Shown here in pieces: positions 1 to 5,069 of a stretch of DNA of 5,069 nucleotides. Every line of letters begins with the position of its first letter. Position 1 is the stretch's first letter. Under the pieces are notes generated by a model. That model was not told the origin of the DNA and did no database searches. It saw nothing but the letters and a program-made list of their open reading frames with translations. The DNA lies in the NCBI GenBank assembly GCA_016765515.1, contig JAESPT010000403.1, positions 1 through 5,069 on the forward strand, written 5' to 3'. The DNA is from Sneathiella sp. Lineage in GTDB: Bacteria; Pseudomonadota; Alphaproteobacteria; Sneathiellales; Sneathiellaceae. Both the position numbers and the translations under genes were made by a program.

Positions 1-606
1 AAAGCGATCAGGGAAGAGTGCGGTGACGACCTTATTATTCAGGCCACGACGGAGGCTGTTGGAATTTATAGTGCGAGTCAACAGATGCAGATGGTTCGGG
101 AATTGCAACCCGACTCTGCTTCTCTGGCAATAAAGGAGCTCATTCCAGAAGGCTCGGAAGCTGAGGCGAAAGAGTTTTTCCAGGAAGTGATTCTCAAGAA
201 AATTCTTCCGCATTATATTCTTTATTCAGATCGGGATCTCCTGCGTTTCCAAGAGCTTGTGGATAAAGGGATAATTCCAGAATCAAATGCGTTCCTCTTA
301 TTTGTATTGGGTCGTTATTCAAAGGGGCAAACATCCAGCCCTAAGGACCTTCTGCCTTTTTTAAATGTCATGAACACGGGTTTTTCCTGGTCAGTCTGTG
401 CTTTTGGCGCTTTGGAGCATGCAACTGCAAGCGCAGCTATTGCAATGGGCGGCCATGTACGCGTCGGTTTCGAGAATAATATGTTTCTTAAAAACGGTGA
501 CATTGCTCCGAATAATGCGGCTCTTGTTGGTCAAGCGGTTGACGTTGCAACGGCAATCGGAAGATCAATTGCTCAGGCAAATGAGATAAGGGAGCTATTG
601 AGTTAG
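1..606 (+). CDS. BKACE-family (DUF849) beta-keto acid cleavage enzyme, C-terminal part
   Basis: The frame is open from base 1 to a TAG stop at 604-606, giving 201 visible residues; the start codon lies upstream of the window. BKACE enzymes are Zn-dependent TIM-barrel proteins that condense a beta-keto acid with acetyl-CoA, yielding acetoacetate and a new CoA ester. The best-known member is Kce of lysine fermentation. The family assignment rests on a segment resembling the Gly-rich barrel strand (IIQATTEAVG, about residues 13-22), on the RELQPDSASL stretch, and above all on the C-terminal signature HVRVGFENN at 454-480, followed by a NAALV segment. In that signature R154 and E158 correspond to the substrate-binding Arg and the Zn-ligand Glu of Kce. 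The next residue is Asn159, where many members have Asp. The missing N-terminal part should carry the His-x-His metal ligands. Substrate cannot be predicted. The gene ends 196 bases before the TRAP operon and is probably transcribed separately. Confidence 0.88.
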   Translation, partial: KAIREECGDDLIIQATTEAVGIYSASQQMQMVRELQPDSASLAIKELIPEGSEAEAKEFFQEVILKKILPHYILYSDRDLLRFQELVDKGIIPESNAFLLFVLGRYSKGQTSSPKDLLPFLNVMNTGFSWSVCAFGALEHATASAAIAMGGHVRVGFENNMFLKNGDIAPNNAALVGQAVDVATAIGRSIAQANEIRELLS

Positions 607-628
607 AGTAAGAAAATTGAAATAAAAT

Positions 629-660
629 CCAACTTTGTTTTTAACATTATAAAAAGTTGG
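629..660 (+). terminator. Possible weak terminator hairpin after the BKACE gene
   Basis: Perfect 8-bp inverted repeat: CCAACTTT at 629-636 and AAAGTTGG at 653-660. It has a 16-base AT-rich loop and a T-rich tail (TTTAGAGTTTTCC, from 661). It starts 23 bases after the BKACE stop, which is the expected place for an intrinsic terminator. The stem is AT-rich, the loop is long and the T tract is interrupted, so termination would be weak. It could also be incidental in an AT-rich gap. Confidence 0.35.
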
Positions 661-718
661 TTTAGAGTTTTCCTTGGGGAGTAAGAACAATTGCTTTCTT
701 GGAAAAGGCGAATTGTCT

Positions 719-728
719 GACATATGTC
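719..728. promoter_or_regulatory. 10-bp palindrome upstream of the TRAP operon, possible operator
   Basis: GACATATGTC is a perfect 10-bp palindrome about 75 bases upstream of the TAXI start codon. It overlaps two copies of TGTCTG (714-719 and 725-730) spaced 11 bp apart, about one helical turn. That arrangement would suit a dimeric regulator, but short palindromes also occur by chance and no family-specific motif is recognised. Confidence 0.2.
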
Positions 729-747
729 TGGCAAGGAGCGTTTAACT

Positions 748-777
748 CCAAAAGTGGCCTTATAAAATCACTTTTGG
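748..777. promoter_or_regulatory. 9-bp perfect inverted repeat in the leader of the TAXI gene
   Basis: CCAAAAGTG at 748-756 is exactly complementary to CACTTTTGG at 769-777, around a 12-base loop. The loop includes TATAAA (761-766), which resembles a -10 element, but no good -35 lies at the usual distance. The repeat ends 14 bases before the Shine-Dalgarno sequence of the TAXI gene. It could be an operator overlapping a promoter, or a hairpin in the 5' leader that stabilises the mRNA. No T tract follows, so it is not an intrinsic terminator. Confidence 0.45.
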
Positions 778-802
778 TCAAAGACAGGTTGAGGAGAAAG
801 AT

Positions 803-1777
803 ATGAGAAAGTTCTTTACTGTAACTGCTGCAGCTGCTGCTGTCCTTGGAGGAGCCTTGGTTTCTTCAGCACCAGCTCAGGCAGAAAAATTTATTACCAT
901 TGGTACAGGCGGTCAAACTGGCGTTTATTACCAGGTTGGCGGCGCGATTTGTAAGCTTGTAAATCGCGGCACAAAAAACCACGATATCAAATGTACGCAC
1001 ACAACTGGTGGTTCTACGAAAAACATTAATGGTATTCGTGCAGGTGATCTGGATATGGGCGTTGCTCAATCTGATTGGCAGTTCCATGCCTATAATGGGA
1101 CGGCTCCCAAGCAGTTCCCTGAAGGTGCATTTAAGGAATTACGCGCCGTTTTCTCTGTTCACCCAGAACCGTTCACAGTTGTTGCACGTGCAGATTCAGG
1201 CATCAAAAGTTTTGATGACTTGAAGGGAAAACGTGTGAATGTGGGTAATCCAGGTTCGGGTCAGCGCGGTACCATGGAATTAGTTATGGATAAAATGGGT
1301 TGGAAGATGGGCGATTTCGCACTTGCTTCCGAACTTAAATCTTCCGAACATTCTGCAGCCCTTTGCGATAATAAAATTGATGCTTTTATTTTCACCGTTG
1401 GTCATCCAGCAGGAAACATCAAAGAAGCCGCCTCTACATGTGATGTGAAGTTGATTCCGGTTACTGGTCCTGTCATTGACAAACTGGTCAACGATAATGC
1501 GTATTATGCAAAAACGTCGATCAAGGGCGGTATGTATAAGGGAACAGATGCTGATACACCTGTCTTCGGTGTAGGCGCTACTTTTGTGTCTTCTTCGAAT
1601 ACAGATGATGCGGTTGTTTACGAGATCGTAAAAGCGGTTTTCGAAAACTTTGGTCGTTTTAAAAAAATGCATCCTGCATTTGCCAACCTTAACAAGGCAG
1701 ACATGATCACGAAAAATCTGTCCGCACCACTGCATCCAGGTGCCATTAAATACTACAAAGAAGCTGGCTTGATGTAA
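803..1777 (+). CDS. TAXI-family TRAP transporter substrate-binding protein
   Basis: This is the periplasmic receptor of a TRAP transporter, binding a small organic ligand and delivering it to the membrane permease encoded just downstream. It has 324 residues, the usual size for the family. ATG 803 follows AGGAG (792-796) with a 6-base gap and is the start of a classical signal peptide: MRK, then an Ala-rich hydrophobic core, then the cleavage motif APAQA before E28. The mature protein opens with the TAXI hallmark: ITIGTGGQTGVYY (residues 31-43), VGGAICKLVN, a TTGGS turn (67-71) and the following GVAQSDWQFHAYNG segment. A later stretch (FDDLKGKRVNVGNPGSG) is also typical. Four cysteines in the mature protein (C50, C64, C188, C213) could form two periplasmic disulfides. 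Characterised TAXI proteins bind ligands such as glutamate or dicarboxylates; the ligand here cannot be read from sequence. A terminator-like hairpin directly after the gene probably makes it more abundant than the permease. Confidence 0.95.
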   Translation: MRKFFTVTAAAAAVLGGALVSSAPAQAEKFITIGTGGQTGVYYQVGGAICKLVNRGTKNHDIKCTHTTGGSTKNINGIRAGDLDMGVAQSDWQFHAYNGTAPKQFPEGAFKELRAVFSVHPEPFTVVARADSGIKSFDDLKGKRVNVGNPGSGQRGTMELVMDKMGWKMGDFALASELKSSEHSAALCDNKIDAFIFTVGHPAGNIKEAASTCDVKLIPVTGPVIDKLVNDNAYYAKTSIKGGMYKGTDADTPVFGVGATFVSSSNTDDAVVYEIVKAVFENFGRFKKMHPAFANLNKADMITKNLSAPLHPGAIKYYKEAGLM

Positions 1778-1788
1778 TCTTGCCATTG

Positions 1789-1823
1789 AGGCAGGGATTT
1801 TGGTCCCTGCCTATTTTTGTTTT
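1789..1823 (+). terminator. Intrinsic terminator / intra-operon attenuator
   Basis: AGGCAGGGA (1789-1797) pairs perfectly with TCCCTGCCT (1804-1812) around a 6-base loop, followed by ATTTTTGTTTT. This is a GC-rich 9-bp stem with a T tract, a typical Rho-independent terminator. It starts 12 bases after the TAXI stop codon and 100 bases before the permease start. I infer partial termination: most transcripts would stop after the receptor gene and a minority would read through to the permease. The stem would also protect the 3' end of the receptor mRNA. No convincing promoter is visible between the hairpin and the permease. Confidence 0.8.
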
Positions 1824-1888
1824 CGCTGACAGGGAAGTGGCGGAAATCCTTTTCATAAAACTGAACAGAAAAGGTTAAAGGGGGGAGT

Positions 1889-4378
1889 ATGAGTAATACA
1901 CCAAAAGAAGATGGAACTTTAAGCTCTGAAGAGCTTGAAGATCTTGTCGCATCGACAGATACCGGCGGTCGGACACCCAATAACAAGAAGATTGTTACCT
2001 TGATGGCTGGCTTGGCCTTGGCTTGGGCACTCTGGCAAGTCTGGATTGCGTCGCCTCTACCCTTTATGGTCGGTTGGGGCGTTTTTTCGGGGCGCGAAGC
2101 GCGACCTATCCATTTGGCTTTCTCTATGTTTTTGGCATTCCTGGCTTATCCAGCCTTTAAAAGTTCGCCGCGTCACTCAATTCCCTACGCAGATTGGGCT
2201 CTCGCAATAGTAGGGGTCTGTTGTACTCTCTATTTATTTGTCTTTGACAGTGTTCTTGTGGATAGCTTGTTGGGAAGCCGTTTGAGCGACCGCCCTGGCA
2301 ATCCCAATATGGCTGACATCATCATAGCAACTGTTGGTATGATCATGTTGCTGGAAGCTACGCGCCGTGCTTTAGGGCCACCGTTGACGGTCGTTGCGGT
2401 TGTCTTCGTCGGCTACACTTTCCTTGGTCCATATGCACCCGGTATCCTTGCTTGGAAAGGGGCCAGTTTTGGTGCTGTAGCAGATCATCAATGGCTTTCG
2501 TCCGAGGGTGTCTTCGGTATTGCACTAGGGGTTTCAACAGGTCTTGTTTTTCTCTTTGTCTTGTTCGGTGCTCTTCTGGATAAAGCAGGAGCGGGCAACT
2601 ACTTTATTAAAGTTGCCTTTTCCCTGATGGGACACATGAAAGGCGGCCCGGCTAAAGCGGCGGTTGTTGCCTCTGGCATGACAGGTCTTATTTCTGGATC
2701 TTCAATTGCCAATGTTGTGACCACAGGAACCTTTACTATTCCAATGATGAAGCGTGTTGGTTTCTCTTCTGAAAGAAGTGGTGCTGTTGAAGTTGCGTCT
2801 TCTGTCAACGGACAGATCATGCCGCCTGTTATGGGGGCTGCAGCCTTCTTGATGGTCGAATATGTTGATATCAGCTACTTTGAAGTTGTGAAACACTCCT
2901 TTATTCCGGCGATTATTTCATACATTGCCCTTGTCTATATCGTCCATCTGGAAGCGTTGAAGACGAATATGCAAGGACTGGAACGCGCAATTGCTCCTAA
3001 ACCGGGGAAATTAGCCCTCCTTTCGGCAGGGATTACAGCGTCTGCAATAATTGCACTGGGAGGGGCCGTATATTACCTCTTTGCCCTGTTTGAGCTTTTG
3101 GGCTCTACCTTTAATCAACTTCTTGCTATCGCCATAGTATTGGCGCTGGAAATTGTTGTTTATAAAGGGGTGTTTAAAAACGCGTCTGATGGGACACGGA
3201 CTAAAATACTATCCATGGGAATCTTGGTTCTCTGCAATACCGTGATTGGAGCTTTTGGTGTTTTCGCGCTTATTGGGTCGGTTAATAGTCTGGTTGGACC
3301 TATGCTGTCTCCGTGGGTTATCGGTGCGGGAATTATCGTGGTCTATGTGTATCTTGTATCCATATGTGCAAAGGTTCCAGATCTAGTTCTGGACGATCCT
3401 AATGCACCGATTGTGGCATTGCCGGAACCTAAACCAACAATTCTATCGGGATTGCACTTTCTTTTACCTGTTGCTGTTTTGATTTGGTGTTTGATGGTTG
3501 AAAGACTGTCACCTGAACTTTCCGCTTTTTGGGCGGTTACTCTGATGATTTTCATCCTGCTCACACAGCGGCAGATTTTTGCTTTCTTTAGAAAAGAAAG
3601 TCAGCAAGGACGGATGAAGCAGGGGTTCTCAGAACTGATCGATGGTATGATTTCTGGTGCCAGGAATATGATCGGTATCGGTATTGCAACTGCGACTGCG
3701 GGCATAATCGTTGGCACTGTATCTCAAACAGGGGTCGGGCTGGTTTTGGCTGAACTTGTTGAATTTCTCAGCCAAGGTCAAATCCTGCTTATGCTGGTTT
3801 TTACCGCTGTTTTAAGTTTGATTCTGGGCATGGGTTTGCCGACAACGGCAAACTATATTGTTGTTTCTTCACTCCTTGCCCCGGTCATTGTCAGCTTGGG
3901 TCAGCAAAACGGGTTGATTGTTCCCTTAATTGCCGTTCATTTGTTCGTTTTCTACTTCGGTATTATGGCAGATGTAACGCCGCCAGTTGGTCTTGCATCC
4001 TTTGCTGCCGCAGCGATATCGGGCGGCGATCCAATTCGAACAGGTTTTATTGCGTTCTTCTATTCGCTAAGGACCGCAATATTGCCTTTCCTTTTCATCT
4101 TCAACACGGATTTACTTCTGATAAACGTAACACCGCTTGAAGGGGCTTTTGTCTTTGTAATAGCGACAGGGGCCATGCTCCTGTTTACGGCAGGGACGCA
4201 AGGGTATTTTCTGGCTCGGTCAAAAATATGGGAATCAGCTCTGCTGATATTGATTGCCTTTACTTTGTTCCGACCAGGTTTTTGGATGGACATGGTTGTG
4301 CCGCCTTTATCAACACGGCGCCGTCAAAAATTGTTCAAGCCATTGAAGAAGCCCCAACCGGATCAGAGCTTCGCTTGA
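1889..4378 (+). CDS. Fused 4TM/12TM TRAP transporter permease (DctQ-DctM), frameshifted near its 3' end
   Basis: This is the inner-membrane permease of a TAXI TRAP system, with the small DctQ-like and large DctM-like subunits joined in one chain. The 829 residues read: a polar, acidic N-terminal tail (1-34); four DctQ-like membrane segments (about 35-160); then the multi-spanning DctM domain. DctM landmarks are GLISGSSIANVV (266-277), QIMPPVMGAAAF (309-320), GMGLPTTANY (647-656) and MADVTPPVG (693-701). Two more hydrophobic segments precede FRPGFWMDMVVPP (794-806). After P806 the frame runs into a basic tail of 23 residues unlike the family and stops at 4378. The expected C-terminal segment continues in the -1 frame from 4306; joined, the product would have 940 residues. 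The purine run AAAGGGGGGAG (1877-1887) gives a strong but closely placed Shine-Dalgarno before ATG 1889. The core transport domain is intact, so a truncated protein might still work. Confidence 0.93.
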   Translation: MSNTPKEDGTLSSEELEDLVASTDTGGRTPNNKKIVTLMAGLALAWALWQVWIASPLPFMVGWGVFSGREARPIHLAFSMFLAFLAYPAFKSSPRHSIPYADWALAIVGVCCTLYLFVFDSVLVDSLLGSRLSDRPGNPNMADIIIATVGMIMLLEATRRALGPPLTVVAVVFVGYTFLGPYAPGILAWKGASFGAVADHQWLSSEGVFGIALGVSTGLVFLFVLFGALLDKAGAGNYFIKVAFSLMGHMKGGPAKAAVVASGMTGLISGSSIANVVTTGTFTIPMMKRVGFSSERSGAVEVASSVNGQIMPPVMGAAAFLMVEYVDISYFEVVKHSFIPAIISYIALVYIVHLEALKTNMQGLERAIAPKPGKLALLSAGITASAIIALGGAVYYLFALFELLGSTFNQLLAIAIVLALEIVVYKGVFKNASDGTRTKILSMGILVLCNTVIGAFGVFALIGSVNSLVGPMLSPWVIGAGIIVVYVYLVSICAKVPDLVLDDPNAPIVALPEPKPTILSGLHFLLPVAVLIWCLMVERLSPELSAFWAVTLMIFILLTQRQIFAFFRKESQQGRMKQGFSELIDGMISGARNMIGIGIATATAGIIVGTVSQTGVGLVLAELVEFLSQGQILLMLVFTAVLSLILGMGLPTTANYIVVSSLLAPVIVSLGQQNGLIVPLIAVHLFVFYFGIMADVTPPVGLASFAAAAISGGDPIRTGFIAFFYSLRTAILPFLFIFNTDLLLINVTPLEGAFVFVIATGAMLLFTAGTQGYFLARSKIWESALLILIAFTLFRPGFWMDMVVPPLSTRRRQKLFKPLKKPQPDQSFA

Positions 4379-4710
4379 TTGTTGATGGTGAAGATGACAT
4401 TGGAGATCCAATCACCATTACGGCAATCCTTCCGATAACAGCGGATGGTTCCGGACAGGAAAGATTAGAGGCTCTTGGTCTTGAACTTCTGATTGAGGGA
4501 GACGACGTCATAATCGATAATGCTGCTTTTGATAGCCCCGCGCAGGCAGCAGGGCTGGATTTCGATCAAAAAATCAAGACTGTATTGGTGCCGGCAGACC
4601 AGCCAAGCAAAGCCTGGATGTATATCCCGGCGATGTTCTTGCTCGGTTTGATTTGTCTGATTCAGCGGCGACGGAATGGCGTTGCTGATTCACAAACAGT
4701 TACAGTTTGA
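4306..4710 (+). CDS. DUF3394 C-terminal segment of the TRAP permease, displaced into the -1 frame
   Basis: From TTT at 4306 this frame encodes 134 residues ending at TGA 4708-4710. They match in style the DUF3394 region that closes many alphaproteobacterial fused TRAP permeases: a soluble beta-rich domain (ELRLIVDGEDDIGDP, then ERLEALGLELL), a segment with DSPAQAAGLDFDQKI (about residues 80-94 of this piece), a VPADQPSKAWMYIP stretch, one hydrophobic segment (IPAMFLLGLICLI) and the basic stop-transfer sequence QRRR. The frame has no plausible start of its own. ATG 4228 is in this frame, but the bases from there to 4306 encode the permease membrane segment in the other frame and lack a ribosome site. 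One extra T in the CCTTTATC stretch at 4304-4311 would join both parts. It is therefore best read as the detached end of the permease gene. Its function is unknown. Confidence 0.85.
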   Translation, partial: FINTAPSKIVQAIEEAPTGSELRLIVDGEDDIGDPITITAILPITADGSGQERLEALGLELLIEGDDVIIDNAAFDSPAQAAGLDFDQKIKTVLVPADQPSKAWMYIPAMFLLGLICLIQRRRNGVADSQTVTV

Positions 4711-4729
4711 CTTAAGAGGAGTAGATAAA

Positions 4730-5069
4730 ATGTTTAAGCATATTCTTCTTGCTGTTGATCTGGACGCGAAAGGCTCTTGGGCCAAAGCCGTTCCTGAGGC
4801 TGTAAGCTATGCGTCAAAATTCGGATCCACACTTCATGTAATGACAGTGGTTCCGGATTTTGGGATGAGTATTGTTGGATCCTTCTTCCCAAAGGAGCAT
4901 GAGGGAAAAATGATGGAGGAAACCAATAAACGTCTTCATGCGTTTACGGAGGAGCATATACCGTCGGAAATCAAAGTTCAGCACATCGTGGGGCATGGCA
5001 CTGCCTATGAAGAAATTCTTCTTATGCAGAAAAAAATCGGATGTGATCTGATTATCATGGGAGCCCACC
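4730..5069 (+). CDS. UspA-family universal stress protein, N-terminal part (runs off the window)
   Basis: ATG 4730 follows AGGAG (4717-4721) at an 8-base gap and lies 19 bases after the permease-region stop, so it is co-transcribed. The window ends after 113 codons, with the frame still open. The N-terminus FKHILLAVDLD is the first beta strand of the Usp fold; D10 matches the Asp that contacts the adenine of ATP in nucleotide-binding members. Further family features are the AVSYASKFGSTLHVMTVVP helix-strand unit, GHGTAYEEIL (88-97) and DLIIMGAH (106-113), which leads into the glycine-rich ATP loop. That loop lies beyond the window, so ATP binding cannot be confirmed. Usp genes are found beside TRAP operons. 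In Halomonas elongata the Usp protein TeaD binds ATP and regulates the TeaABC ectoine transporter, so a similar cytoplasmic regulatory role is a reasonable inference here. Confidence 0.93.
   Translation, partial: MFKHILLAVDLDAKGSWAKAVPEAVSYASKFGSTLHVMTVVPDFGMSIVGSFFPKEHEGKMMEETNKRLHAFTEEHIPSEIKVQHIVGHGTAYEEILLMQKKIGCDLIIMGAH

Noticed and set aside
727..745. Sigma-54 promoter starting at CTGGCA
   Set aside because: The -24 half looks acceptable, but at the required spacing the -12 element reads GTTT instead of TTGC, so the essential GC is absent.
724..765. 13-codon leader peptide ORF upstream of the TAXI gene
   Set aside because: It has no ribosome-binding site and no run of regulatory codons, and a 13-codon ORF is expected by chance.
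1280..1786. 168-codon open frame on the minus strand
   Set aside because: It lies antisense within the well-supported TAXI gene and gives a Cys/Arg/His-rich protein with no family resemblance. It is a shadow of the plus-strand coding frame.
1826..1859. Promoter between the hairpin and the permease (CTGACA ... CATAAA)
   Set aside because: The two hexamers are separated by 22 bases, too far for a sigma-70 promoter, and the -10 match is weak.
4303..4309. Programmed -1 ribosomal frameshift site at GCCTTTA
   Set aside because: The heptamer does not fit X XXY YYZ because GCC is not three identical bases, and re-pairing of the CCT-reading tRNA to GCC would be poor. I saw no strong stem-loop just downstream. 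A one-base deletion or sequence error is simpler.
4228..4710. Independent gene starting at ATG 4228
   Set aside because: The first 26 codons are a shadow of the permease membrane segment in the other frame and have no Shine-Dalgarno. Only the part from about 4306 looks like real protein, and it matches the permease C-terminus.

Overview
This window looks like part of an alphaproteobacterial chromosome, probably marine. The assignment is an inference from gene content (a TAXI-type TRAP transporter with a fused permease carrying a C-terminal DUF3394 segment, followed by a UspA gene) and a GC content that looks, by eye, to be in the mid-to-upper 40s. All supported genes are on the plus strand. 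I see no rRNA or tRNA genes, mobile element, CRISPR array or phage gene.

Layout: (1) 1-606 is the C-terminal two thirds or so of a BKACE (DUF849, beta-keto acid cleavage) enzyme, whose 5' end lies outside the window. (2) 607-802 is a 196-base AT-rich gap with a possible weak terminator hairpin, a 10-bp palindrome and a perfect 9-bp inverted repeat just upstream of the next gene. (3) 803-1777 encodes a TAXI-family periplasmic substrate-binding protein with a clear signal peptide. (4) 1789-1823 is a strong intrinsic-terminator-like hairpin placed inside the transporter operon. (5) 1889-4378 encodes the fused 4TM/12TM (DctQ-DctM) TRAP permease. Its reading frame breaks near 4306, and the C-terminal DUF3394 segment continues in the -1 frame from about 4306 to 4710. 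(6) 4730 to the window end is the start of a universal stress protein (UspA) gene, 19 bases after the DUF3394 stop codon.

Together 803-5069 form one transport operon. The TAXI protein would capture an organic acid or amino-acid-like ligand in the periplasm. The fused permease would import it, driven by an ion gradient as in characterised TRAP systems. The UspA protein may modulate the transporter, as TeaD does for the TeaABC ectoine TRAP transporter. The upstream BKACE gene could act on a related substrate, but it is probably a separate transcription unit.

The most notable observation is the single-base frame disruption that detaches the DUF3394 segment from the permease. It may be a real mutation or a sequence error. 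I found no convincing evidence of a wholly new biological system; most of the window is a recognisable transporter operon.
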